The position numbers were made by a program, and so were the translations under genes. A DNA stretch of 64,000 bases, from the NCBI GenBank assembly GCA_018343915.1, contig JABRWF010000004.1, positions 930,001 through 994,000 on the forward strand, in the 5' to 3' direction. Source of the stretch: Agroathelia rolfsii. Taxonomy: Eukaryota; Basidiomycota; Agaricomycetes; Amylocorticiales; Amylocorticiaceae. Positions 12,358-23,981 of this stretch are shown here, one piece after another. How positions within the stretch are numbered: position 1 is the stretch's first letter; each line of letters opens with the position of its first letter. The notes under the pieces are model-generated. The model was not told where the DNA came from. It was given only the letters and a program-made list of their open reading frames with translations, and made no database searches.

Positions 12358-13106
12358 TCACCGTAAAAGATTACGCAGGAGGCCATATCCAGACAGCAGA
12401 GTGACAAGAACAGTAGCGATGATGCCTACCACAGCCGGATGGGCGGTATAATTCGAAAGCGCCGGAGAGCATACGGTGCACTGCCATCCTATTTGTAGAA
12501 ACCGTGAGTAAAATGAGTGTATAAGCTAATCAAAACTATATTACCACTAGCCAGAGGCGTGTAACCCTGCGGTGTGTACATGGCAAAGGTAAGGGCACTA
12601 TTCGGCGATAAATACCCGGGCTTTCTCGTGGCACCAGGGCCTCTGTCATCCCATATTTCGAGAACATAAGTAGCTGGAACGAGGGGGGTCGCCGAATTGG
12701 CCTGATTGTAGCTCCAGATATCCCAAGTGACGGATGTCGCATTGCCAGAAATGACACCGTTGGAGGGACCAACAGCGAATGTGTTGCCGTTGTCACAAAC
12801 AGCTGATACCGTTAGGTGCGTAGGCGTAGCGAGCACGTAGCTGAAGTTCCAGGCGAAGGTGATGGTCTCGTCTGGTGCAATCTTATAGAAGGAAGTCGCA
12901 GTCTGTGGAGGTTGGGTGACCGTTATCAACCCAGCGGGGGCAGACTGGGGAATGGCCAAGGCTGAAGTCGAGGTCCCATTCGTCGATCCAGAACGAGACT
13001 GGGAGCCAGATTGGTTATTAGAGGCAGATTGAGAATTGGATGATTGGTTCCCCTGTGAGTTAGTCTGTCGTCTCTGAGGAGCTGGGGTTGGGTGACTTGG
13101 GTTCAT
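12358..13106 (-). CDS. DUF7137 domain protein, probably membrane/GPI-anchored
   Basis: Probably a surface protein. From ATG 13106 it begins MNPSHPTPAP and a Ser/Asn/Gln-rich low-complexity stretch, then the conserved core ITVTQPPQTATSFYKIAP, ITFAWNFSYVLATPTHLTV and the block around TWDIWSYNQ and YVLEIWDDRGPGATRKPGYL. One intron (about 12490-12545) leads to the last exon, with two cysteines (WQCTVC) and a hydrophobic C-terminus (VVGIIATVLVTLLSGYGLL) ending RNLLR*. That tail fits a membrane anchor. About 230 residues. No signal peptide is visible from this ATG, although the family is normally secreted. An upstream coding exon is possible because an acceptor-like ttttctag lies about 50 bp upstream with the frame open after it. 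Confidence 0.82.
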
Positions 13107-13658
13107 CGTCGCTGGTCGTGAGGCTGGCGTGCACTTGAAGAAAGGCCGTGAGACGGACTAGAAAAGTCGTGTGACATCTATTCTTATTGATGTCACTTGT
13201 CACGTTAAAAGCACCTTGCAATTGCAATCTGAATTTAGAAGTTCGGTAAGATTTATATGCTACTTCAGACATAGCCACGTCACATGACTATGATCCTCTT
13301 ATCGTCACGTGCCTGTAAAAAGAGTGACGTCAGTGCCAGTTGGTCTACACTTGCCAATGTAGCTGAATCTTGATCGTAGCGTTTGCATATCAAATAATAG
13401 TTGTTTTTGGACGAATTATGTTGTGCCAAGCGGTCAAAGTAGATATGGGGAGCGATTATACCGATACACTTGAGTATGACCATCAAGATGGCTCGCGATC
13501 AATATTACTTGGTATGAAAACCCCCCGCGGCACTGGCTCACAAATTGACTCACGAATCACGATCATGATGACGGTCAACATGGCCTATCTCAGTACATCA
13601 CACCCACCTGAATATCCGCATATATAGTGTAGCTGCTTTCTGAGCCCAACGTCTGACC
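13107..13658. other. Divergent promoter region, DUF7137 / DUF2828
   Basis: This 550-bp region lies between two genes read outward. It contains a perfect CRE palindrome (13325-13332) and a TCACGTG E-box-like site just upstream of it (around 13305). A TATA-like tatatag lies near 13621-13627, about 32 bp before the DUF2828 ATG. Regulation in both directions from these sites is an inference. Confidence 0.6.
13325..13332. promoter_or_regulatory. CRE-like palindrome TGACGTCA
   Basis: Perfect 8-bp palindrome, the known recognition site of bZIP ATF/CREB-type factors in fungi. It sits between two divergent start codons, 219 bp from the DUF7137 ATG and 327 bp from the DUF2828 ATG. Function is inferred from the motif and its position only. 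Confidence 0.45.
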
Positions 13659-15849
13659 ATGGCTTCCCCTCAGGCAGCTCTCAGCTCTCAAATTGTTGTC
13701 CTACCCTACATCCCTCAGCTATATGATCCCCACTTCCTTGATGCGCTCCTTCCTTCTCAGGGATCCCCATCTTCTCCTCCAAGTTCCGATGCGAAAAATT
13801 CTGATGCTACATCCCAAAATCCCTTGATGCAGGCACTGGAGACTATTCCGGCTCGTGCAGTGACAGATAATGGCGCTGCCGCATATTCAACATCTACTCT
13901 ATCATCCACTCTGAAGGCGTTTTATCAACTCTCACTCCTCCGGCGATGATATTGGAGGACTTCTCAACGCGTCGTGGAAAGAGTCACCAGACCTCACTCT
14001 GCGTCTCATTTGGAACCTGCGAAGTATTCACGATGGCAAATCTGAGAAGGAAGCATTTTATCGTGCTTTCGGGTGGCTGTACCATAATCATCCCCGAACC
14101 GCCATTGCCAACCTTCATCTCCTTGTCGAACCTGTGATCAAGCGGAAGAATCGAGATAGTCAGGCCCACGGGTACTGGAAAGATTTACTGAACATCGTAG
14201 CCCTTGCTTGTCTCAATCAATCGTCCCTCGAGGATAGCGAGTTCCCAGCCTTCCTACACCCACCTCGTACTTCAAGCTCCCGACGTCACAAAGCCACCCG
14301 TCGCTCTTCCCAGGCAGAGCATCGGGGCCCTGAGAATCCAAACCCGGACCATGCAAAGCAGGCACGACAGACCAAAAATAAGCAACTACACTTGAACCTT
14401 GAAAAAAAGTTGTTGGACCCTCGCTTTTGCGCATTGTACGTTGCCGTAGCCCGTTTATTCGCAGACAGGCTCCTTGAGGACATTGAAATCCTTGACAAGC
14501 TCGCCTCTCTTCCAAAAGACGCCTCAGAATACCAGGAGCTTATTCAGACTTTGAGTCTGGCGGGGAAGTGGGCGCCTACACCTGGCGCATCGCATGATCG
14601 CGTTACTAATCTTTCTTCAGCTATTGCTCAGCTCCTCCATCATGCCCAACCTTCCGTCTCCTTGCCATCTTTCTCATTAAAAACCTCACTCTCGCACGAC
14701 ACCCATACTCTCCGCGTTTGGTACCAACGGCAGATCCTTACCTCACTGCGGAAAGCAACGGCGATACCCGAGCCGCTCATGGCTACCAACCACTGGAAAG
14801 CTATCAAGTACTCGCGGGTCAGCTCTGTATGCATGCAGAGGAACATGTCCCACTTTTACAAGCACGATCAGCATGGTTTCGAGTCGTACATGATAGGCGT
14901 TGAACAAGGCAAGCGCGGAATGAGCGGGGCAGCACTCATGCCGCACGAGCTCGTCGGTGCTGCATTTTCACTATACCAGACAATAACGTTGGTGGGTGGG
15001 AAGAAGAAGGCCGATCTGGAAATTTCTCAGATACGCCTCCGCGTTGTCGAGGCTCAGTGGAAGACTCTGATCAACCGCCTTCGTGAGGAAGGGTCGATTG
15101 AAAACTCCCTGGCTATATGCGATGTATCCGGTTCCATGGGGTATATTTCCGGCTCATGGAAGGGCGCAACGTGGAAGAGCGATGTCATGCCCATCTTGCC
15201 CGCTGTGGCGCTCTCCCTCGTTCTCTCCCTCGTGTCCAAACCTCCATTTGCAAACGGCTTTATCACATTCTCTCGAAACCCCAAATTTGTACGCCTAGAC
15301 CCTTCTCTTTCCTTAGGTGAAACCGTTGAGAAGATGGTTCAATCGGATTGGGGCATGAACACGGACTTTGAAGCCGTGTTCCTTCGCTTACTCTTGCCAC
15401 TCGCTGTCGAGAATAAGGTTTCCAAAGAAGATATGGTCAAGCGTCTCTTCGTGTTCTCTGATATGCAGTTCGATGATAGTCGGGGCCAGGAGGGGGAGTC
15501 TAAGGCATGGCAGACTACATATGAGCGCATCACGAACGAATTTGCCAAAGCAGGATATGACTGCCCTGAGATTGTCTTCTGGAACCTGGCTGGCGATAGA
15601 CACTCAAATGTCCCTACACAGGGCAAGCAGCCAGGTGTCGCACTGATGAGTGGATTTTCGTCTTCGATGTTGAAGGTCTTCCTTGGCGAAGAGGAAGAGG
15701 AGGAGGAAGAGGAGTGGGAAAAGGTTGGCGCAGATGGTGAAGAGGAGCAAGCTAAGAGAGAAAAAGAGAAAGAGGAGATAACGCCGGAGATGATGATGAA
15801 GCGCACACTTGAAAGGGAGTCTTATAATGGACTTGTAGTGTTGGATTAA
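13659..15849 (+). CDS. DUF2828 / VWA-like protein with +1 frameshift
   Basis: Large protein of a family found from plants to fungi, with a von Willebrand A-like C-terminal half. The first frame runs from ATG 13659 (MASPQAALSSQIVVLPYIP) and hits TGA at 13947. Conserved family sequence continues in the +1 frame from about 13927 (SGDDIGGLLNASWKESPDL, then LRLIWNLRSIHDGKSEKEAF) without a stop to 15849. The shift lies at or just after a run of four T at about 13920-13923, and no intron signal explains it. Downstream motifs are WKDLLNILA-like WKDLLNIVALA, AGKWAPTPGASHDRVTN, VSSVCMQRNM and a MIDAS-type AICDVSGSMG near 15115. The tail is very acidic (runs of Glu near 15690-15715). About 730 residues if the shift is ignored. 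It may be a young pseudogene, a sequencing error or recoding. Confidence 0.85.
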
Positions 15850-16323
15850 AATGTAAAATTACTGTATGACACATTCTGTATTTTGTAATACTCTTTCCAT
15901 ATACCCTTATTCACTCACGCATGTTCGTAATGTAATTTATCAAGAGCAAAGCATGTACAGGAAGCTACTGACAAGCTGTTTTCGAAACTACAGTCACATT
16001 CATCCTATAATAGACTCAAGCAGTGAAGAAGTCAAAGAGTGATGGGTTCGCGAAATGACTAACGTTAAGAGTTACCAACATTGTACCCATGAAACATTAC
16101 CAGCTTTCGTAAGTCTGAAATGGGCCTGGAAAGATCAAAATATGGAGCTACACTCCAGAAGAACTTAATTGATGAAAATAAATAAAGAAGAATAATTAGC
16201 CTATGTAAATATGTCTGCTGCAAGCTATTCAACTGCCAATATCAAGCCATACAACGAATAAATCAAATCAAAACATGTAAAGTAGTCAACTGGACTGAAT
16301 GAGCATGATCTTGCTTGCGAAGT
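15850..16323. other. Convergent intergenic region
   Basis: This region lies between the DUF2828 stop and the stop of FAD oxidase copy 1. From about 16120 rightward it resembles 23790-23980, for example the shared segment attagcctat(a/g)taaat. It therefore marks the left flank of the tandem duplication. No gene seen. Confidence 0.6.
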
Positions 16324-19144
16324 CTAGTTGGGAGCTGGGAGATAGCATGTCGAGGTTGGATCTGAAGGTCCAGACCATCCCACTACAGAGTATAATCAGT
16401 TTTGTCTGTAGGAAACTTTGAAACTGAGAAGTTGAGATACTTACCACACTGCCAGCAGGTGAACAAGCCACTGGGATCGCTATAATGCATCATATATCAA
16501 TACTAGCTGAATTTGAGACATGGGGCAGTTGTCACGTACTATTTCTTCTTAATGGTTAGGAGCTTTTCATAATTTGCTTTTCCCCAGTATGCAGCTGTGA
16601 AAGAAGTAACGTTAGCGGCTGGAAACTCCAGGTGCCTATGTAGAGAATGTATACCTTCCCAATTTGATTGATAGACGTCACCCTCATTCTGGTTTGATTC
16701 AATCGTCGGATTCAGCATTAATATACAGGTTAATAGTCATTCAGAAATCTCGACGCACTATGTATGCACCAGTACTGGGTGAAAGTTCGGTAAGCGTTTC
16801 AGTTAGGTTATGAACAAGAGCATAAGCAGTTGAGATATCAGTTTTTGTGCTGTTTGGGAGCCAAGAGAAAATACCGGCGAACTATGAATAAACGAGGGTA
16901 AGGGCAAAAAGTCCTGTAAAATTGATGAAAGGACTTACATGCCAGTAGGACTCCCTCCAGCCAGGTGTGACCGATGTCGCCTCTGTGGCATTGTACAGTG
17001 CAGGTGGAGTAACAGGAATATATGCTTCAATGGGTCCTTCGAACATTTCAACCAAGATATCCACAAGCTTAGCTCTTGAGCTAGTATGAGTAAAAACATC
17101 CTTCCCTATGAGGCGCGATCCCATGACCATCTCTTGTCCCACAGGCTGTGCCATACAATCCGTAAGTGTGGGAAGCAAACGACAAGTCAAGTTAGATACA
17201 CGCACCGCTTGCGCTGAAACAAGGAACTGTTCGAAGAATTGCCAATACGATGCAACCTCAACAGTGCTAGAACCCCCGCCATTGGCTTGCACGAAGTCCA
17301 TGATGGGTTTCATGGATTTCTCGGCCTCGGCGGTGGAGAGAAGAGGATTGACGAAGATCATGCTCAGATTCTAGCCTATATCTCAGTAAGGTTATTAGAA
17401 CACAAATACCAAGAGACTTACGTTCGAATGTGTAATGTGACCACCCCAACCCTCTGACGCCCATTTCGCTGTATTGTTCACAACGACCTCATAGAATCCT
17501 CTAGCCGTCGTAGAGTTTCCATTCAAAGACATAGATGCACTTTATTCCAGAGTAAGTATCTGTTTATAATAAAAATTATGCGACGCTTACATTTGTAATG
17601 ACACTCGAGGCTCCACACTATAAGTTACATCTAAAACAACGCCGAATGTTCCCGGTCCTCCGCCTGCAATAACAATCACTATGTTTTAATTTTCATTCTA
17701 AGATAGCTATGACTGACCTCGTAAAGCAAACTGAGATGTATGATGAGAATTGAAAAGTATCGAAAACACTAGGTGAAAATAGCTTACGAAAAGATCCTCG
17801 TTTTGACAAGAGTTTGCAATACGCAGCTGCCCATCAGGCGTAACAACTGTGAACTGTACCTGCACATACAGTCTCAGCTGCATCTATCCGAGAATATCGA
17901 TTCAATGTTATGCAGTCACTTACAACGCGATCCACTCCTAGACCATATACAGGCGATAGTACGCTGTGGCCCCCACCCTAAATGATTAGTAATAATTGAA
18001 CGTAAATATACATTTAGCTATGCTGGAAGAGCTTTTACGAACCAGAATCCTATGCAAAATAAAATAAAATGTGAGGATAAGTAATACTTCGACCAAATCA
18101 AGACATACCATCCCCCAGCGGCTCCAACCGAAGAGGCATAACCACCAATGAGAGTCGAGTTATTTTCTTCGGCGAACTGGTAAGCATCTTCGAACGGAAC
18201 ACCGGCCTATTTGCATCGGATCAGTTCTTGTGTAGATGAGGTGCGCTCAAGCAACGCCTTACCCCATAAGTCAAAGTACGGTAAGTTGCGGTCCTCGCGG
18301 AACAACCATGCGGAGTAAAGGAAGCATTAAAGGTCATCTACAGGAAATTTGCATGTGACATCAACACGAAGAAAGTTCTTCAAGTTTACTATTCTCTAAC
18401 CGAGTCCAAATGACGAGTCTAAGGTGATGTGCTTATTAGATCAATGTATAAAAAACTACTTCAGGAAAAGAACTCACCCAAAGAGCAAGAGACCCCTTGA
18501 TGCTGGAACGACCCTTGAAATCATGACCAGAGTTCTTGATTGACAAGGGTACCCCTGCTCAAAATTATCATGGGTTATTCTAATACGAGAGCATGTTACG
18601 CACCTGTCGCTTTGGAAAAATTCAAAGCATGCTGTACGTCACTTGCTGTGGCAACATCAATCTGTGAACATGTCTTAGCGTTACGCCATATGAATATGAC
18701 AAAACCATCGGCAAACAACTGACATAATATGGTGCAACACTGCCTTGAAAACAAGTTGCATTGGAGACGCCAGTGCTAACCAGACATCCTTGATCTGTGC
18801 TCTGACATGTCTCCCACTGAGGCTATTGATTTCATGTATATTCAGCAAACGTGAGGTATTGGCACATATAATCTAATAATGACCTGCATGAATGCTCCAA
18901 AAATTCCAGACCGGAACATAGGATTGGTGGAATTAGTTTCAATCGTAGCACAGGCATTCTGCTCCATCGAGACATCCAGCCCGTTATATTCGGTGAAGCA
19001 TGGGAGAGATATAGGGGTGCCTTGAGCTAGACGTCCACCAACACTGCTGTTTAGAGCCTGCCACTGAGCTGTGGAGACACTAGCAGCTGAAATGGTGTCA
19101 GATATAATAAGCAAAGAAAGGGAGAGTAGTCCAGTGAAAATCAT
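16324..19144 (-). CDS. FAD-linked oxidase, berberine-bridge-enzyme type, copy 1
   Basis: Predicted secreted flavoprotein oxidase (FAD-binding PCMH fold plus BBE C-terminus) oxidising a small molecule or sugar. ATG at 19144 starts a signal peptide rich in Leu/Ile (LLSLSLLIISDTISA). Next come ETCQSTDQGCLVSTG, then LSIKNSGHDFKGRSS, where the His of SGHD is the usual 8-alpha flavin attachment residue. ENNSTLIGGYASSVGAAGGW joins GGGHSVLSPVYGLGVDR, followed by QFTVVTPDGQLRIANSC and ALRGGGPGTFGVVLDV. The BBE-type C-terminus (WDPSGLFTCWQ-like, DPTSTCYLPAPN*) ends at 16324. The second covalent cysteine of bicovalent BBEs is not at its usual place (SSVGAAGG instead), so single flavin attachment is likely. 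About 14 introns, including a predicted 7-nt exon at 18043-18049; roughly 600 residues. Its paralogue is at 23982-26791. Confidence 0.9.
18043..18049 (-). other. Predicted 7-nt microexon in FAD oxidase copy 1
   Basis: Between a donor at GGATG|gtatgt and an acceptor before GGTGGGGGCCAC, only the seven bases GATTCTG flanked by catag and gttcgt restore the conserved AAGGW-I-L-GGGHS reading. This creates Trp-Ile-Leu across the junctions. It is inferred from splice signals and family alignment; RNA evidence is lacking. Confidence 0.6.
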
Positions 19145-21484
19145 GGGGGTAATTGTTACTGATGCTGAATGGTGGATGGATCAAACCTGCCTTTATATCA
19201 TTTGGTAGGTACACCCATGCCATTGATACAATGTTTACAGCATGAAAAATCCTAGGCACACATAGGTTGATTTGGAGTTAGTAGAGTTAATGAACTGTAA
19301 ATGACTGATTCAGAACGTGACCGAAGAACAGCATAGATGAGGAAACGTGACCAGCTCGGCACCTGACAAAGCGAAAATTCCAGGGACTCGGTACGGTGAT
19401 AACTCGCGATTTACATGTCATGAAAATACATGCTAAAGCACGGGGTCCGTATTCCGCATCAACGGATTCCCTTCGCATCTGGAAAAAACCAGACCCTTTT
19501 GCTACGAAAAAATCTTTGGCATTTACTCAAACTTTTCATTCAGCTTGGGTTACTATTTTGATATACGTAGCAGCGTATACTGTTATAATACGTTTTTGTA
19601 AGTAACTTAGAAGACAAAGGACGTTCTCGTTGATGGGAGCTAATTGAGATGGAAGCAAGGAAAATTCACATATATCAATTGTTCTGTCTTCTGGTCGCCG
19701 CATGCTCAACAGAAACCTCGGCTATAACTAGGTTCTATACCAACCTCTTGTACACCTTTAAGGCTTAATCCAAGCATTTAGACATCTGTGTACTATGTCA
19801 TTATCACTGCGATGACATGATCTAAAATGCGTGGATGCTTGGATGAAGTCTCAAAGCTGTCCGAGAGAGAATCGGTATGAAGTGCTCAACAAAATTTGAA
19901 TATTGCCGAGCAAGCATTTGTTGGATTGTTCACAGTACGACTCGTATTTTTACTGGTAGCCCGCAGTGGATTGTGCAAATCCAACGGACCAGCACCTTTC
20001 ATCTGATAACTTGAAATGCCAGTGTTCCGCCGTATAGTCGTTGCAAATTGTGCGCTATGGCGTTGTGATTGATTTTCCTCGGCTGCACTCAGTGACATTG
20101 CCCTAGGCCGGGTTCTGACCAATTGGTTGATAAGCTTTTTATATAGTTTCGGCTTTTATACTGAGCGTAATCAGTGCGATTGACCATGTGGACTCCCATC
20201 GGTATATCAGTAGCTACAGACACAGCATGCGGTAAGGAATACGCAACAGAATTGACAGAGGACGGTTATTCTACGGAACAACATCAAGTCCACTAACCGA
20301 CGGGCTAATTCGCCAACTGAAAGGGTAAGGATAAGGGTGCTCAGCCAGACCACTAGGAGTATCATTATATAACATAGCACCGTGTGTGGCACAGTATGTC
20401 CATGGTCCCAGATATAATAGCTCAGCAACCGGTCTTAAATCAGGGGAACAGACCGGTGAAACGTTAGGATGGTCATGTCGGAAACGCCTGTTCTGCTGTC
20501 AAAAAGCCCTACCAGAATCTGTCACAAGAATTTGATGCGTGGTATTGTGCATCTCAAAGTCCGAGTTGCGGGAAACCGAGCTAAGAGGTGAAAATACGCA
20601 ACTTGTCGCATAGCGTAATTGTTCGAGAAGATTCAAGGTTATGCGTACATGATTAGAAGAAGTGAAATACCTGCCCAGGATTGTATATCATCAACCTTGT
20701 GCCTGTTTAATCGCCTGTTTAATCATGAACGTGATCAAATGAGTCAGATCGCTGATTACAAATTGTCTTGGCAGCAACATGACTGAGATTACTCACGTGC
20801 TCAACTACTTACACCGTAGTTTGTCTTCAGTACATGATGCGGTATACAAACGTAATTATAATAAATAAATAAATAAGTAAAAAGATTACTCACGTGATGC
20901 TGCATAGAAGCTTATACTAACCCGAGACATCAAGTTACAGTGGAACACCGTGACTGGCACGGTGGACAGGAGGTTAGGACAGCCCACTTCCTGTGCAGCA
21001 TACAACATAGAAGCTTCTGAAAAGCTACTAAGCGTACACTATTCCATATGAGTACTGTACACGAAAAGTCACAGCTCTTGTAATATGATAGTGTGCTTGC
21101 CAGAGCTCTGCCGAACCGAGAGCCTTCTTCCCCTGCGAGACGTGGCCGATCACATCATGAGTGGCAGTGCTAGCCTGTCCAGCGCTATTTTAGATGGGAT
21201 TGCAATACAAGAATACTCTTTACAAGCCGAGGAGCGCTCCTGAAAATTATGAAATACAGAATGTTGTCGTCACGTTACAAGTGATACTATATCCATCAGC
21301 TTTGGCTTAATTGATTTTTGATTTAACATAATTTTCTTTAAATATTTTGCGATTATTTGTGAGGGAAGAATACATGTAAATTTCCTTGAGTATAGAGTGC
21401 CTGTGGAAGGAAATATCTCAGGTGTCCCAACTTCCTGTCTGTCCCCATTAGTAAGATCATCCATTAGCTTTTTTTTAAAAAAAA

Positions 21485-21760
21485 TTACGTTTATATACCG
21501 TATCATGTACTGAAAACAAACTACGGTGTAATGAAGTTGTAATGTAAGTTAGGGAGTGTGGTGTGTAGTTGCGTATGCTAATAATCCAGAACGAGGTGGT
21601 GATTCCTTTTGTCCTTGTCCATGGTTATACGTAGGCAAACGTATAAAGTACGAAATATTTACATCGAGAGAAATTTATATATCCAATCTACTTAATCATG
21701 CGATCTTAAATCCGATGCTTCGAACCGCATGGATTGTGGTTACAACAGCGTAAAGGTTAT
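21485..21760. mobile_element. MITE-family relic, cognate of the 40-kb element
   Basis: 21485-21576 matches 40058-40157 in direct orientation (shared acgtttatatacc, atcatgtact, gtgtggtgtgtagt). 21690-21745 matches the reverse complement of the left terminal repeat at about 39988-40045 (aatccatgcggttcgaagcat). The left terminal repeat of this copy was not found, so it looks truncated or diverged. Confidence 0.55.
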
Positions 21761-23146
21761 TGTGAAGTGTAAATTGGCAGCCCAAAAAGTCCAGCAATTT
21801 ATGTTGAGATAAGTGATAAAGAAGAAAAGAAAGGGAAGTAAGCAGGGTCTACGAGAATGGGAAATCAAAGACGGTGCTATTGTTCCGATGTGATGATGAG
21901 GGGGTAATTCTAATAGCCGTGTTCAATATGTTCAACACTCTTGTTCACGCTCAGGTACAGACAACCAACAAGATTTTAAAAGGACCGAGGGTCCCTCCCT
22001 AGGAGTAAATTAGTCACAAGGAGAGATGACAACGCGGCAGAGTTGGAGCTGAACGACTCAGACGTGAACCCCGGTAAGAAATCGGTACGATATAATTCGA
22101 CGGAATACGACCGGCTATGGTGCACCGGATTTGACCGTAAAGTGAGCCTCTGCTACGATATAATACAAGTAAATATAATTGGTTGCGATTTAAATTGGCC
22201 AGCTATTGCTCCGGTGTGCCTGGTTGAAGTCAGTTTAAACCGTATTTACTCCGATGTAAAGCGATCTATCTCGACGTAATTTAAAATATGCATCACACTG
22301 GCATTACGATGAAATTTAATGTATTCCGGCAATACAATTTCCCACAAGTCTCCGCATATTCCACTACCATTGAAATACTGCACCTCCTAGCCATGAGAAA
22401 TTCTGTTATTGCACTTGCATGTGAGCAGCACTGCGCCAGCACTTTTTATAGTCGAAAAGCTGGATATGGATTGGTGGATTCTTTCTGGAACCCAAGAAAT
22501 CAAAAAATAATAACGCAATGGATAGTTTAAATGAGGGGGTGATGTATGATTTTATTCAAAAATGAATTACTGTTTCTATAAGTTGTCGTGTTGGCGAAAT
22601 TGGCTTGATAAACATCATCTATTGATATCCTTACGCGACCTCAACTGGTAAAATTTTGAAGACAAGTCAAGTCTGCTTGTCTTGCTAATGTGCATAATGT
22701 AGTATAGAGGGGTGGTATCATTACCAGTGAACAATTTGATAAGAGCCGAAATACATTGGATGTGGTTATGAAAATAGCCTAAGTTGACATGTATTATCAA
22801 CTCAGGTACGATTCATGATGGTGTAAATGTGAATATATGCATAATTTCCGGCATATTGGAACTACCGAACCGGGCGCCGCCTGTATGCGCACACAAATAT
22901 TGTGTTACATGTAATCCCGGCACTTTTATACATTGGACACAATTATGGCCCACGACGTGAATACAACATAGATATCACAAAGACAAACTACATTGGACAC
23001 AATTTTGTTCGTTTTTATATTTACGGTACTAGTTTTTCTTATCGATCGCCATCCGTTTGATTACATACAACTATGTACAAGTAGACAAGCGGAATTTACT
23101 CTCTTGCATCGACAGTCGCTCTTCGTCGTTGCTCGTCGTACTTTAA

Positions 23147-23196
23147 CAACCGGATGTGAACAGAAAAACCGTTGTTCACGTCGTTCACATCCGTTG
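23147..23196. repeat. Short inverted repeat
   Basis: Arms 23147-23161 (caaccggatgtgaac) and 23183-23196 (gttcacatccgttg) pair with one missing base across a 21-nt spacer. Significance unknown. Confidence 0.5.
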
Positions 23197-23981
23197 ACCA
23201 ACATTGGATTTCGGATACCAAGATCCGATCCTCTCGTCTTCACTTCCAGTGGCATCCCATTCCCCAAGAGCATCCCTCCCCCTTCAAATGGAACATAGTA
23301 AAGATATAATTATTTTACTCAGAAAAGATCTATAGTCTGTACGAATGGCATGTATCAAGCTTGATTGGGAGATAAAATATGACGAAGGCAAGAAATAGGC
23401 TCTCATGCCTGGGCCTGCAGCCGGCGTGGCTCGTTGTATTTTAACATGTTACTGCTATCAGCCGTGTATTGTAATAAAAACAATACTGTATGTTTTCTTT
23501 GCTCAATGAGCAATTAACTATAACTCAATACAAGTGTTTTACAAGCAGTGTGTTCGAGACACATTTTGTCCACTTTTTCAATACTTGTATAAGTGGTCTG
23601 AATTTGTTCTGGAAGTCAACTGAAGGGATACAAATATGCCCCAAAGATAGCAACAGTACCGTGCATTTTGCTGATCGCCATTTCTCGCAACGATACTCAC
23701 AGAGAAAATATAACCATAAACTTGTAATATATCATGCCCTGGAATTGGTTGTCGCAACTGTAAAGGACTGAACACTTTGAAATTTGGGCCTCTCTCAGAA
23801 CCCCATATAATTTAGTTGATGGAATAAATAAAGATTTATCATTAGCCTATATAAATGTGCCTACGGCAATATAACCAACTATCTATATTAGTTCATGTGA
23901 TGAATAGATGGGATAGACATATATACAAAATTAGGAAATAAATCAAGTCAACTGAATAAATATGATTTTGCTTGCAATAAT

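Larger units (their letters stand above)
16120..20800. repeat. Tandem segmental duplication, unit 1
   Basis: This segment (FAD oxidase copy 1, its 3' flank and about 1.65 kb upstream) is homologous in direct orientation to about 23790-28060. The genes are offset by about 7.65 kb. Homology of the upstream part is clear around 20290-20340 versus 27500-27550 and 20515-20800 versus 27785-28050. It fades beyond that. The ends are approximate. Confidence 0.75.
19145..23981. other. Gene-free spacer between the two FAD oxidases
   Basis: A stretch of 4.8 kb with no convincing gene. 19145-20800 is the duplicated upstream flank. 20800-23780 is unique or repeat-derived DNA: a (AAAT)n-like run at 20860-20880, two CACGTG boxes (20794-20799 and 20891-20896), a MITE-family relic (about 21485-21760), a short direct repeat cattggacacaatt (22932 and 22991), and an inverted repeat at 23147-23196. 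Small ORFs here have no family features. Confidence 0.6.
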
